Of a stretch of 64,000 nt of DNA, positions 44,451 through 56,737 are shown piece by piece (position 1 is the first letter of the stretch; the number at the start of each line of letters is the position of its first letter). A program made the position numbers and the translations under genes. Source of the DNA: Omphiscola glabra. Its lineage: Eukaryota > Mollusca > Gastropoda > Lymnaeidae. The notes beneath the pieces were generated by a model, which was not told where the DNA came from, ran no database searches, and saw only the letters and a program-made list of their open reading frames with translations. Location of the stretch: NCBI GenBank assembly GCA_964017045.1, contig OZ024810.1, positions 4,386,504 to 4,450,503 of the forward strand, written 5' to 3'.

Positions 44451-45375
44451 GTAAGAAATAGTTTTCGGATTTTGGGTTTAAGGTTAGAAGGGACCCGTTA
44501 AGTGACAGCTCTAAATTGTTCAAACCAGACAACAATAACAATTGTTTCCCGATGCGTCGGTGTGTGTGTGTGTGGGAGGGGGTAAGCTCGCTCGCCCCAG
44601 TCTCGATTCACGGGGAAAAAACAAGGGCACGATTGTGTTCTCCAAGTTATAAAATACTAGCCTGCTACTCATCTAATTCTGATAACATGTTTTGGGGGGA
44701 GGGGGGTCGTCAGTTTAAGAATACAGTTAAAATTAGCGGTATATGGGAACGAAGGTGTTACCATCAAAAGCTCAAAACTTTTTTTTCAAACGATCAAATT
44801 GAAGCTGACCACCTGAGACCAGCTGTCTATAGATAAGTTAGGAATAGCTGCTCATTATTATTTTTACTAGTAATAGCCCGCAAAACAATGGCGGCCTGAA
44901 CTTCCCATCTTACTAAAGTTTACTTGATGAAACATGCATTCAAATAACGCACTTTATAAGATTCCCAATTAGTGCTGACCCAACCCCACCCCCTGGTACT
45001 TTACCGCTCACTTTTTCAAACCTTTGAACCAATATTAATATTTTAATGTCCCCTCCTACCCCACCCCCCTCTTTTCAACACGTCAGCTTTGTTGCACCTT
45101 AATTTAATCGTGACCATTTCCGTAAAACAACAGAAAATATTACGCACCAAACGCTTTTTCCTCCATTTTTAGAATCTCATACAGCGCAGTTATCGGGAAT
45201 TTTATTTTGCGCGCTACTGAACGCACCGTTAGACGACTCATTGTTTCACACCTTGAGAATTAAATATATATTTATTTTTTTTAATTTGTGGAAATCTTCA
45301 CTGCACTCTTCGCCCACAAGTTTAAAAAAAACCTCAAGGTCACAATGGGTTGCTCATCACGGAGAACAATTAATG
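44451..45375. other. single-copy DNA, no gene recognised
   Basis: Frame 44516-44836 has no recognisable motif; GT and G-rich tracts lie near 44559-44582 and 44694-44706. Confidence 0.45.
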
Positions 45376-45452
45376 GGGTGCACACAATGTGGTGCTCATA
45401 GTTGCACATAATGTGGTGCTCATAGTTGCACACAATGTGGTGCTCATAGTTT
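45376..45452. repeat. tandem repeat, unit 24 bp, 3-4 copies
   Basis: Units contain atgtggtgctcatagttgca. Confidence 0.88.
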
Positions 45453-45787
45453 CACATAACGTAATGTCACACGAGAATACTTTTAAGGAATATTTTACAC
45501 AATTATTTTTAAATTCTACTGACGCCTTCTCCCCCCCCCCCCAACCACTCTTTTTACAAACACTGCTCTCTCCTAAAACAACCCCCACAATAACCCATTT
45601 GAAAACCCATAATGACAGCCACATCTGTTGTAAGCATGTTTTATTTTTCCGAAGTCAAACGTTTTGTTCCCTCGTCTCATCCTCCAAATGGACAGTAAGA
45701 ACAAAGAGGTTAACGAGGGAAGATTGACATTTTTATGTCGAGCATGCCACATAAATTCTCTCCGGCTTTTAGAGTTTTATACGCTTT
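45453..45787. other. single-copy DNA, no gene recognised
   Basis: C run at about 45531-45542. Confidence 0.4.
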
Positions 45788-46016
45788 AGGCGAGCAATGG
45801 ACGAGACCTCTTACACAGGCGAGCAATGGACGGGACCTGTTACATGGGCGAGCAATGGACGGGATCTCTTACATAGGCGAACAATGGACGGGACCTCTTA
45901 TATAGGCGAGCAATGGACGGGACCTCTTACATAGGCGAGCAATGGACGGGACCTCTTACATAAGCGAGGAATGGACGGGACCTCTTACATAGGCGAGCAA
46001 TTGACGAGACCTCTTA
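45788..46016. repeat. minisatellite, unit 29 bp, 8 copies
   Basis: Units contain ggcgagcaatggacgggacc and tcttacata. Confidence 0.94.
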
Positions 46017-46065
46017 CCACAATCATAATGCACCATGATGGGAGGGACCAATGACAACAATCATA

Positions 46066-46240
46066 CTGCACCACATAGTGATTTCACTGCCCCTACCACA
46101 TAGTGATTTCACTGCCACTACCACATAGTGATTTCACTGCCACTACCACATAGTGATTTCACTGCCCCTACCACATAGGGATTTCACTGCCCCCACCACA
46201 TAGTGATTTCACTGCCCCTACCACATAGTGATTTCACTGC
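46066..46240. repeat. minisatellite, unit about 26 bp, 7 copies
   Basis: Units contain ccacatagtgatttcactgc. Confidence 0.94.
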
Positions 46241-46389
46241 CCCCATAATTCGAGGGAGGTGGGGTGGGGGTGGACATATGACCTAACCAACAGTATGCCC
46301 TTTTACTGCCCCATGATTGGAATTATACTGCCCTCATAACTGGAATCATATTGCCCCATGATTCTGTACGAAGTAGACAATACTATGTA

Positions 46390-46945
46390 ATATACACACA
46401 AAAAATAGATCAGCTTACAGAATAGATGATCAACATACAGAAAATAGATCGACATATAGAAAATAGATCGACATAATGGTACAGAAAATAAATCGACATG
46501 CAGAAAATAGATCGGAAAAACAGTAAATAGATCGCCAAACCGTAAATGGATCGGAAAACAGTAAATAGATCGGCAAAAAAGTAAATAGATCGACAAACAG
46601 TAAATAGATCGGCAAACAGTAAATAGATCGGCAAACAGTAAATAGATCGGCAAACAGTAAATAGATCGGCAAACAGTAAATAGATCGGCAAACAGTAAAT
46701 AGATCGGAAAACAGTAAATAGATCGGCAAACAGTAAATAGATCGGCAAACAGTAAATAGATCGGCAAACAGTAAATAGATCGGCAAACAGTAAATAGATC
46801 GGCAAACAGTAAATAGATCGGCAAACAGTAAATAGATCGGCAAACAGTAAATAGATCGGCAAACAGTAAATAGATCGGCAAACAGTAAATAGATCGGCAA
46901 ACAGTAAATAGATCGGCAAACAGTAAATAGATCAGAAAACAGAAA
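46390..46945. repeat. minisatellite, unit 19 bp (aacagtaaatagatcggca)
   Basis: About 28 copies. The left 100 bp has diverged units (agaaaatagatcgacat) and the right 350 bp is nearly uniform. Minus frames of 156-220 residues (FADLFTVCRSIYCLPIYLL-like) are open in three registers at once, an artefact. Confidence 0.95.
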
Positions 46946-47065
46946 TTAGATGAACATGTTCTCATATTTTGGCATCCCTTTTAAGCCCCAGCCCCTCACA
47001 CACACACATGAATTACTCGCACAACAGCTCAACACACACAATCTGCCTTCGGAAACAGACACACT

Positions 47066-47178
47066 CACACGGCCATCACACACACACGACCACCACACAC
47101 ACACACGACCACCACACACACACACGACCACCACACACACACGACCACCACACACACACGACCACGCCACACACACAC
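47066..47178. repeat. tandem repeat of acacacacgaccacc, 15-17-bp unit
   Basis: About seven copies. Confidence 0.88.
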
Positions 47179-47261
47179 CAAGCCTACAGCTAACAAAAGA
47201 CCCAAGTATGCTTGTTGCACGCACTGAATGCTCATTCCATCTGTTGCACCGATGTACGTGA

Positions 47262-47668
47262 TGACAAGGGCGAGAGAAGATTTGCCTCATCACGTGATGA
47301 CAGGGCTGAAAGAAGACTTGCCTCCTCGAGTTACAGGGCCGAGAGAAGACTTGCCTACTCAAGTTACAGGGCCGAGAAAAGACTTGCCTCCTCGAGTTAC
47401 AGGGCCGAGAGAAGACTTGCCTCCTCGAGTTACAGGGCCGAGAGAAGACTTGCCTCCTCGAGTTACAGGGCCGAGAGAAGACTTGCCTCCTCGAGTTACA
47501 GGGCCGAGAAAAGACTTTTCTCCTCAAGTTAAAGGGCCGAGAGAATATTTGCCTGATCACGTGCTGACAGGGCCGCGCAAGACCTGGCTCATCGCGTGCT
47601 GACAGGGTCGAGAGTAGACTTGACTCATCACGTGCTCACAGGGCTAAGAGAAAACTTTCCTCATCACG
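47262..47668. repeat. minisatellite, unit 33 bp, about 12 copies
   Basis: Core units contain tacagggccgagagaagact and tgcctcctcgagt. Both edges carry a variant in which the linker is catcacgtg (CACGTG sites near 47291, 47558, 47630, 47666). An 11-codon period keeps frames open on both strands. Confidence 0.92.
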
Positions 47669-48295
47669 TGTCACGCTGCTTCATGGTCTACTCATTGCAT
47701 CCGCCCCCCTCACCCGCTCCCCCCCCCCACGCCCCGACAAACAAAACACTGTCGTCACAAAAGACAGATACTGGAAGTCCAAGGCGGTGAGAAAGTGTAG
47801 TGACAGTTCTACGGTTCTCATCATGGCAAGGCACCCTGGGGTTTCTAATTGCAGCGTATATTTTTATCTTTTTGTATTGGCATAACAGGAACATTTACTC
47901 CAACTTATGTCGTCACGTGGGAGAAGTTAACCGGGGTAAAGGGTGGGAGGCGGGGGTGGACAAAGTTAACATGAGACATCAGAGTAAATATGTGCAAATA
48001 TAAAAAAAACGACAAGACCCGGGTATTCCAGGACGACATCCACAAGGCCTGGGATTATTCCTCTATTAGCTGGTTCACAACAGCAAATCGACTCTCTCCA
48101 CGCCGCTGGAAAACCCAAGGGAACATCATGTGGATGATACAGCATTGCACCAGTGGCGTCCCAGGAGCTGTCGGAGTGTTTCATTGTGTCAATGTTATCC
48201 GCCTACGGGACTCCATCTCCGGGTTTGAATTCAGAGTTTCCTTATCTTAGATGACTTGCAATCCAAAGTTAACTGGGCATTGGTGGGGATTGAAC
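47669..48295. other. single-copy DNA, no gene recognised
   Basis: C-rich tract at about 47700-47735. A phrase gggtttgaattc near 48220 resembles a tRNA B box, but no tRNA or SINE body is visible. Confidence 0.4.
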
Positions 48296-48442
48296 CAGGT
48301 GTTTGGTGCCCGGCACCCAGATGTTTGGTGCCCAGCACCCAGGTGTTTGGTGCCCAACACCCAGGTGTTTGGTGCCCGGCACCCAGGTGTTTGGTGCCCG
48401 GCACCCAGGTGTTTGGTGCCCAGCACCCATGTGTTTGGTGCC
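48296..48442. repeat. minisatellite, unit 23 bp, about 6 copies, hairpin-forming
   Basis: Units contain gtgtttggtgcccagcaccc; ggtgc and gcacc pair in each unit. Confidence 0.94.
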
Positions 48443-48562
48443 TCGCTTTAAGTTCAACTCGACTTGTGGGTCTTCAGTCATTGCGACATTGAATGACCCA
48501 TTAGTTGGGACACAGATATCTCGATCCACCATGCAGAGTCCCAACCCAATCCCTCCCTCCTA

Positions 48563-49018
48563 ACCGACCCCCCACTTCCCCCGCAATCCCCCACTTCCTC
48601 CTCCATCCCCCACTTCCTCCTCAATCCTCCACTCCCCCCTCAATCCCCCACTTCCCCCCAATCCCCCATTTCCTCCTCAATCCACCACTTCCTCCTCAAT
48701 CTCCCACTTCCCCCTCAATCCCCCACTTCCCCCGCAATCCCCCTCAATCCCCCACTTCCTCCTCAATCCCCCACTTCCTCCTCAATCCCCCACTTCCTCC
48801 TCAACCCCCCACTTCCTCCTCAATCCCCCAATTCCCCCTCAATCCCCCACTACCCCCTCAATCCCCCACTTACTCCTCAATCCCCCACTTCCTCCTCAAT
48901 CCCCCACTTCCTCCTCATCCCCCACTTCCTCCTCAATCCCCCACTTCCTCCTCAATCCCCCACTTCCTCCTCAATCCCCCACTTCCCCCTCAATCCCCCA
49001 GTTCCTCCTCAATCCTCC
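48563..49018. repeat. polypyrimidine minisatellite, unit 19 bp (aatcccccacttcctcctc)
   Basis: About 24 copies, plus strand nearly all C and T with repeated CCCCC. A 214-residue Pro/Ser-rich plus frame is an artefact. Confidence 0.94.
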
Positions 49019-49411
49019 ACCCTCAGACCATGAGGTACCGAAGCCCGTGGTGTGGACATCCCAGGCCAAGCGGTGTTCAATTAGCCGCCGTGGTAAATAA
49101 TGAAGAGGCCAATGAACGAGTGGTGTCACTAACTGCCTCCAACGATTAGACCACTCGCCGTGTCTTGGCTCAGAATTCAGAAGAACCGACTAGGATAATT
49201 CCGTGATATACCACATCCCACATATTACGTCATCTATTAGTGGGATTCCATTTGGGATTTGTTTGAAAGGGGGGGGGGGGTGGGGATATAAAGGCTCCAG
49301 TAGCGGTAGTCGATCAAATCAAGTAATTCGATTTCTCTACGAGAATCGCGTCAAGACTTTGACACACTTCACGGTGGGACTTAATGATGTCGAAATATAA
49401 ATAAACTGTCG
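49019..49411. other. single-copy DNA, no gene recognised
   Basis: G run at about 49269-49280. Confidence 0.4.
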
Positions 49412-49600
49412 GTTTAAACAGCCCCCCAGTTTTAACAGACCCCCTGGTTTAATCAGACCTCCCCCCGGTTTAAATAGAACCCCTGGTTACAGCCCTGGTT
49501 TAAACAGAGCCCTGGTTGCATCCCTGGTTTAAACAGAACCCTGGTTACAGCCCTGGTTTAAACAGACATCCTGATTTAAACTGACCCCAGGTTACGGCCC
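49412..49600. repeat. degenerate repeat of ccctggtttaaacaga
   Basis: About nine irregular copies, each carrying the palindrome gtttaaac. Confidence 0.82.
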
Positions 49601-49664
49601 TGGTTTCAACAGAGAAAACACAACGCCCCTACTTTCAACCAGCACAGCGACGGCAACAAGGACC

Positions 49665-49852
49665 AGCCCAGTTGTGCAGCAGTGTCCCACCAACAATGAC
49701 CAGCCCAGTTGTGCAGCAGTGTCCCACCAACAATGACCAGCCCAGTTGTGCAGCAGTGTCCCACCAACAATGACCAGCCCAGTTGTGCAGCAGTGTCCCA
49801 CCAACAATGACCAGCCCAGTTGTGCAGCAGTGTCCCACCATCAAGGACCAGC
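49665..49852. repeat. minisatellite, unit 37 bp, 5 copies
   Basis: Units contain agcccagttgtgcagcagtg and cccaccaacaatgacc. Confidence 0.94.
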
Positions 49853-49948
49853 CCATGCCGTATTCATAAGAAATGTTCTTTTGTTGTGCAGCAGTGTCAC
49901 ACCTCTGCTGCTGATATTTTTTATAGCATTAAGTCTCTTATTTAGTCC

Positions 49949-50015
49949 CGTACATTACTGTACATTACGGTGCATTACGGTACATTACTGTACATTACGG
50001 TGCATTACGGTACAG
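49949..50015. repeat. tandem repeat, unit 10 bp (cattacggta)
   Basis: Six copies alternating cggtg, cggta and ctgta. Confidence 0.9.
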
Positions 50016-50611
50016 TTCAATAAACAATTGTAAAATCGTTATCTTCGTATAATTCTGATCGGCTCAAGAAGTTTGACTCCACGAGTTGCACCCGGTCACC
50101 GACACATGATTTCAATGTACCGCATACAAAACTTGAGGAATGGTCGAGGGAAGGAGAGCGGGGGGGGGGGGGAGGAAAAAATCGTTTAAGCTTTAGCTAA
50201 GCCAGGAGCACGTGACTTGAGCCATAATTACAGCGAACTGCCAACAACTACTTTAAGAAAGAGAAGGGGAAGAAAAGGGAATCTTTCTTAGCATCGCCAT
50301 CTGTAAGTTACTGGATGTCTTTCTTGCTGTGAGTTTAAGCTGTCAAAACAAAACAAAAAATTTGAAAATTTAATAACAAGAAACTGAGCCACGTTTTCAA
50401 CACGAGGGTTGCCATGACAACAGCTTTTATGTCCCATGTGCCGTAACTCTGTCCCTAATCCGCTTTTTCTTTTTAATCCATCACCGATTTCCGGTACTTG
50501 ATCCATGGCTCGCAGTTTGTTTGTTTTCAAACCCTCAAATAAGATTTCAAAACCTACAATATTTATTTGACTTGATTGTGTACTCCAATAGTATCACCGT
50601 TTGACCGGTTC
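50016..50611. other. single-copy DNA, no gene recognised
   Basis: G run at about 50160-50172. The minus frame 50288-50530 shows no recognisable motif. Confidence 0.4.
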
Positions 50612-51326
50612 TATCATTGGTTATCCCTGTTTACCCGCTAACCTGACCTATCCGGACTGTTGTCCCTGTTTACTCGCTGACCTGACCTATCCGGATTGTT
50701 GTCTCTGTTCACCCACTAACCTGACCTATCCGGATTGTTGTCTCTGTTCACCCGCTAACCTGACCTATCCGGATTGTTGTCTCTGTTCACCCGCTAACCT
50801 GACCTATCCGGATTGTTGTCTCTGTTCACCCGCTGACCTGACCTATCCGGATTGTTGTCTCTGTTCACCCGCTAACCTGACCTATCCGGATTGTTGTCTC
50901 TGTTCACCCGCTGACCTGACCTATCCGGATTGTTGTCTCTGTTCACCCGCTAACCTGACCTATCCGGATTGTTGTCTCTGTTCACCCGCTGACCTGACCT
51001 ATCCGGATTGTTGTCTCTGTTCACCCGCTGACCTGATCTATCCGGATTGTTGTCTCTGTTCACCCGCTGACCTGACCTATCCGGATTGTTGTCTCTGTTC
51101 ACCCGCTGACCTGACCTATCAGGATTGTTGTCTCTGTTCACCCGCTGACCTGACCTATCCGGATTGTTGTCTCTGTTCACCCGCTGACCTGACCTATCCG
51201 GATTGTTGTCTCTGTTCACCCGCTGACCTGACCTATCCGGATTGTTGTCTCTGTTCACCCGCTGACCTGACCTATCCGGATTGTTGTCTCTGTTCACCCG
51301 CTGACCTGACCTATCCGGATAATACA
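50612..51326. repeat. minisatellite, unit 39 bp, about 18 copies
   Basis: Units contain acctgacctatccggattgt and tgtctctgttcacccgct. The 13-codon period gives a 242-residue plus frame with the period CLCSPADLTYPDC and a minus frame RVNRDNNPDRSGQ. Both are open because of the repeat; the few differences between units do not look selected for protein sequence. Confidence 0.95.
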
Positions 51327-51892
51327 TAAGCTACAAAAGTTTGTATACACTGGTCAGCTGACTAGGCCAAAGTTCGGAGGTCTCTCGGGGCGGTCTCGTC
51401 CACCCTAATCGTGTCAGATCTCGAGTGAGCACCGAATGACCTTGACATAGTGTCCCCGCACACGCGACAAGGACGATCACGCCGTCCACACCCGATAACA
51501 AGAACAGCTGTCACAACAATTACACTTGATCTACCTGTGTCGTCCTGATTTTTACGACACCTACTACACCTGGCACGTCGACGATAAACTAGACATTTGA
51601 AGACGAACCGTTAAACAGCACATTAGCGTGTGTGTGTTTGTGTGTGTGAACCTGCAATGGTGTAGGGAAAACACATAGACAGACAGACTTGCAGAAAAAC
51701 AGAGAGACAGTTAAACAGACAGACCGACTGACTGACTGACAGACTGAATGATAGACAGACTGACAGACAGGAACACAGACATTAAACATCAGCGTTGACG
51801 AAGTATGTCAACATGTACTTACATAAAAAGTATGTTTCTAACTTTTTCTCACAGTCGGAACATTTAGTTTATAATCCCGTAGTTTTATTGTT
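51327..51892. other. single-copy DNA with cagacaga-type simple repeat
   Basis: Simple repeat of gactgactgacagac type at about 51705-51780. No gene recognised. Confidence 0.45.
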
Positions 51893-52578
51893 TAGCTCTG
51901 TGATAGATGGCCGTGGTGTGTGACTGTGATAGATGGTCGTGGTGTGTGACTGTGATAGATGGCCGTGATGTGTGTCTGTGATAGATGGCCGTGGTGTGTG
52001 TGTCTGTGATAGATGACCGTGGTGTGTGTCTGAGATAGATGGCCGTGGTGTGTGTCTGTAATAGATGGCCGTGGTGTGTGACAGTGATAGATGGTCGTGG
52101 TGTGTGACTGTGATAGATGGCCGTGATGTGTGTCTGTGATAGATGGCCGTGGTGTGTGTCTGAGATAGATGGCCGTGATGTGTGTCTGTGATTTGATGGC
52201 CGTGGTGTGTGTGTCTGTGATAGATGGCCGTGGTGTGTGTCTGAGATAGATGGCCGTGATGTGTGTCTGTGATAGATGGCCGTGGTGTGTGTGTCTGTGA
52301 TAGATGGCCGTGGTGTGTGTGTCTGTGATAGATGGCCGTGGTGTGTGTCTGTGATAGATGGCCGTGATGTGTGACTGTGATAGATGGCCGTGGTGTGTGT
52401 CTGTGATAGATGGCCGTGGTGTGTGACTGTGATAGATGGTCGTGGTGTGTGACTGTGATAGATGGCCGTGATGTGTGTCTGTGATAGATGGCCGTGGTGT
52501 GTGTGTCTGTGATAGATGACCGTGGTGTGTGTCTGAGATAGATGGCCGTGATGTGTGTCTGTGATTTGATGGCCGTGG
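51893..52578. repeat. minisatellite, unit 24-26 bp, about 28 copies
   Basis: Units contain gatagatggccgtggtgtgt with ctgtgat, ctgagat or actgtgat linkers. Blocks of the same variant order recur (for example the 51925-52200 and 52420-52580 segments). Minus frames of about 240 residues (HHGHLSQTHT-like) are artefacts. Confidence 0.94.
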
Positions 52579-52631
52579 TTTTTGACAATTGACATTGTCC
52601 TGTCCATAGCTGTTAAAGTTTTACTTATTTA

Positions 52632-52818
52632 CAAAAGACAATCCGTGGGACCAGAGCTTCTTATAGACAACAGACAATCCCTGGGACAAGAGCTTCTTAT
52701 AGACAACAGACAATCCGTGGGACCAGAGCTTCTTATAGATAACAGACAATCCCTGGGACAAGAGCTTCTTATAGACAACAGACAATCCCTGGGACCAGAG
52801 CTTCTTATAGGCCACAGA
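52632..52818. repeat. minisatellite, unit 36 bp, about 5 copies
   Basis: Units contain gacaacagacaatccctggg and agagcttcttata, alternating ccctgggac and ccgtgggac. Confidence 0.94.
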
Positions 52819-52954
52819 CATTTATTTTAATTTTACGCGTTCGGTGGGGTTTTCTTGGAGGGGTGGGAGAGGTGTCCATGTTTTCATAAATATAATAGGT
52901 AAATTCGGATAGATCGTACCGCGTTTTTTTTACCATGGCCACCATCTTGGTTGC

Positions 52955-53060
52955 CTGAACCCTAAATTTATCCCTAAACCTAACCTGAACCCTAAATCTA
53001 TCCATAAACCTAACCTGACCCCTAAATCTATCCGTAAACCTAATAATGACCCTAAATCTA
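52955..53060. repeat. tandem repeat, unit about 30 bp, 3-4 copies
   Basis: Units contain cctgaaccctaaatctatcc and ataaacctaa. The ccctaaa phrases are not telomeric: spacing is 30 bp and the unit is mixed. Confidence 0.82.
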
Positions 53061-53474
53061 TCATTCAACCAGTTTTCGCTCATTTTTTGGGGAGAATGCT
53101 TTCAATTGGCGCCCTCCTCACTAGCTCCTTTATTTAAAATGAAGTTAACAAATTCGACGCACCCCCCAAAAAACCCCCATCCCCACTTGTCAGTAATGGA
53201 CGCAGTATAACTTTTAATAGCCCGTAAATAAAATTATGTTCCACCATTAGTTCCGGTTACAGAAACAGATACCGGGAAATCAGAGTGGCGCCATATATCA
53301 TGACGACTTAACATTTCACTGAGTTATTCGTTCAACCTCATACCAACCAACATACGCCAACATACACCAATCCCATATTTAAATGTGCAACATGCTGCCA
53401 GAAAAACACATTTAAACACAATGCAAAAGTGCATACTCCTTCCTTGGAGTGTACACTTAACAAATTCTATCTCA
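53061..53474. other. single-copy DNA, no gene recognised
   Basis: No structure beyond a short C-rich tract near 53162-53188. Confidence 0.4.
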
Positions 53475-53690
53475 CAAGTGTATCATAAGAATACTTCAAT
53501 CTTTGTAGCAAGGAGTGTATCATAAGAATAGCTCAATCTTTGTAGCAAGGAGTGTATCATAAGAATAGCTCAATCTTTATAGCGAGGAGTTTATCATAAG
53601 AATAGCTCAATCTTTGTAGCGAGGAGTGTATCATAAGAATAGCTCAATCTTTGTAGCGAAGAGTGTATCATAAGAATAGCTCAATCATCA
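53475..53690. repeat. minisatellite, unit about 37 bp, 6 copies
   Basis: Units contain tcataagaatagctcaatct and tgtagcaaggagtgta. Confidence 0.93.
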
Positions 53691-53775
53691 ATGAACTGAA
53701 CGCCACTGTCAGTAATGATTGAACTGAATGCCACTGTCATTAATGATTGAACTGAACGCCACTGTCATTAAAGAT
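53691..53775. repeat. tandem repeat, unit 28 bp, 3 copies
   Basis: Units contain gaactgaacgccactgtcat and taatgatt; a stray ccactgtcat also occurs near 54158. Confidence 0.88.
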
Positions 53776-53907
53776 GACTTAGATGTTAAATGGAATACCG
53801 ACGGAATACAGAGAATAATTTCTTACATACACTACTGTGAAAGAAATTTGGAATCTAAAGAAGGAATGACTTTTTCAAATTTATTATCCATATAAATATT
53901 TTGTAAG

Positions 53908-54068
53908 GGACCACGAGACATTTGAAGACACCACGAGACATTTGAAGATATCACGAGACATTTGAAGATATCACGAGACATTTGAAGACACCACGAGACA
54001 TTTGAATTCATCACGAGACATTTGAAGGTATTACGAGACAATTGAAGATATCACGAGACATTTGAAGG
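53908..54068. repeat. tandem repeat, unit 20 bp (atttgaagatatcacgagac)
   Basis: Eight to nine copies with acacc, attca and ggtatt variants. Confidence 0.93.
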
Positions 54069-54159
54069 TATTACTAATTTTGCCCTATCTCATTCTCCCT
54101 TTATAATTTTTCAACATTATTTGAAACGGAGATGGCACTGTTTATTATTATTAAGTGCC

Positions 54160-54852
54160 ACTGTCATTATGAATGTTTCAAATGTCATTTATGAATGTTT
54201 CAAATGTCATTTATGAATGGTTCAAATGTCATTTATGAATGTTTCAAATGTCATTTATGAATGTTTCAAATGCCATTTATGAATGTTTCAAATGTCATTT
54301 ATGAATGGTTCAAATGTCATTTGTGAATGTTTCAAATGTCATATTTATGAATGTTTCAAATGCCATTTATGAATGTTTCAAATGTCATATTTATGAATGT
54401 TTCAAATGTCATTTATAAATGTTTCAAATGTCATTTATGAATGTTTCAAATGTCATTTATGAATGGTTCAAATGTCATTTATGAATGTTTCAAATGTCAT
54501 ATTTATGAATGTTTCAAATGCCATTTGTGAATGTTTCAAATGTCATATTTATGAATGTTTCAAATGTCATTTATGAATGTTTCAAATGTCATTTATGAAT
54601 GTTTCAAATGTAATTTATGAATGTTTCAAATGTCATATTTATGAATGTTTCAAATGTCATTTATGAATGTGTCAAATGTCATTTATGAATGTGTCAAATT
54701 TCATTTATGAATGTTTCAAATGTCATTTATGAATGTTTCAAATTTCATTTATGAATGTTTCAATTGCCATTTATGAATGTTTCAAATGTCATTTATGAAT
54801 GTTTCAAATGTCATTTATGAATGTGTCAAATGTCATTTATGAATGTTTCAAA
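54160..54852. repeat. minisatellite, unit 22 bp, about 31 copies
   Basis: Units contain gaatgtttcaaatgtcattt, with 24-bp variants carrying catattta and scattered point changes. Confidence 0.95.
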
Positions 54853-56737
54853 TAACACGTGACTGCTTACAAGCATCGAGGGCTTACTTTTGTTTTTAAC
54901 ACGGCTTGGACCAATTAAGCCCTCGCACATAAATGTGCGCCCGCGTTTCTCATGTGCTACGCCAGTGCTGTAAAGCTCCCGTCATTTACGACATCCCATA
55001 AAAAGACTTGCCCTCGAAACGCAGACCATCGTGTTTTGACCTCCGGTCACAGATTTTACCTGTGATTTAACGAGCCCATCATCAGAGTCGTCTCCAGCTT
55101 TCGTTAACAGATGGATCCCCCCCCCCACCCCGCCACACCCCCATCATTGTATAAACATGATTGTTGTACAAACAAACCCCCACGAGTCATATCTGTGTTA
55201 GGATAGCACAAATTGTCTGAGGAATGCCTGGGAACAAGAAATCGACGCCATGAACGAGGACATCTCGAGGATTGTACTCACAGCGGAGAGAGGGCGTGAC
55301 GACCTGACACGGAACAACATGACCTAGGGGGTGAGGGGGGCTGAAAGAACCAGTGTGTCGGTGCACTCACTGGATAAGGATGGAATGGGTGGTAAGGAAG
55401 AATTAAAGAGCTTTGAATTTAGGGGGGGGGGCGCCACCTGAGTGGGGTAAACATAAAAAATAAAATAAAAATGTATTCTCTTTAAAACTGAAAAACCTTT
55501 AATACCCTTTTTTAAAAGATTCACAAACTTGTATACTACGACACAATACACACGATACTAGACACAATAATCAAGACACAAGAAACAAGACACAAGATGC
55601 AAGACACACACAAGACACAAGTTACAAAAGACACGACTGTGAGATTTCCAAGGCGGTGGTTTGCGATATCCTTTCACGTGTGAATAGATTTTTGAGACAG
55701 CTGAGTAATCGTTAGGTGACATTAACACAAATGACACATCCGGTTTGTGTCACATTACCTACGACAATGTGTTTGTCACAACTGATCGTGCTTCTTGGCA
55801 CATTTCCTCATCGAATAACAATTCTGAGAATTTCATTTGAGCCCATGTAGCAACACACTAAACCCCCCCCCCCCCAACCCCCCGTGAAATAACCTTAAAA
55901 TTATAAAAATAATTATAATCAGACCACGATCTGCTACAGCCACGATTGTTACTAGAGACACTCGGGGTGTCTGAGGGGGGGGGTGGATTTGGGGCGCATT
56001 ATTTTATACATGACTGGAATAACCGTATGCATGAAACACCTCACTATTTTATGTTTCGGGGGCCCTGTATGATTTAGTAAGGATTACCTGCCCGGCCCCC
56101 AGCGGCAATTATGCACATTAAGATTCAATTTCTTAATCGTAACTGCGACCCCTCGATCTGGCCTCGGTCTAATCCAGTGTGTACTCAATATCTCATCATC
56201 TCGTTTCTGTGTCTCGTTTCTTTCCCCTGGGGGAACTCGTGAGAATGTAAACTTTTAAACGTCGCAATCCTTCTCTACATAATTCGTTTAATCATGATTG
56301 AATTGTATCTATGTTTTTGTAATAAAAAATGGTGGCTTTGTTTCATTTTCTATTTGGTTCCGGTTTTTTTTTTTAATGTTTAACCAGTGATTCTCATTCC
56401 TTTAACCCAGGGCACATGAACACAGGGCACATGAGCAATTAGTTTAAACATGAACACAAGGCAAATCAGCACAATTTAATTACACAGTCCTCACTAGCAT
56501 TATGCCTATATTATTTTAATCCACCATACCCTGTCCCACAAGCGAACAACATTTTTTTTAAATCGGTGCCTTTCCACTATTGGACAGAAATCTGACGAGA
56601 AATGTATCTGTGCTGCCCCCATCTCCAAGGGCGAGGGTGTGGAGGTCACAGGTCAGGACGGTGCACACAATATGTCCACCAACAAATTGTTCATCAAATA
56701 AAACACCAATTGTTGGTACAGCAGTTTCATTGTTTGA
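54853..56737. other. single-copy DNA, no gene recognised
   Basis: About 1.9 kb. It holds C/G runs (about 55116-55127, 55424-55433, 55863-55875), an acaagacac simple repeat at about 55555-55632, and a possible hAT left end, cagtgattctcattcc, at about 56386. Confidence 0.45.

Noticed and set aside
46303..46965. Minus-strand frame of 220 residues with hydrophobic repeats, looking like a membrane protein
   Set aside because: A 19-bp unit cycles through all three frames, giving the same peptide series in each register. Composition alone explains the hydrophobicity.
48205..48240. Phrase gggtttgaattc resembling a tRNA B box
   Set aside because: No A box or cloverleaf around it; single occurrence.
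52955..53060. Telomere-like ccctaaa phrases
   Set aside because: They occur once per 30-bp mixed unit and never as uninterrupted hexamers or heptamers.
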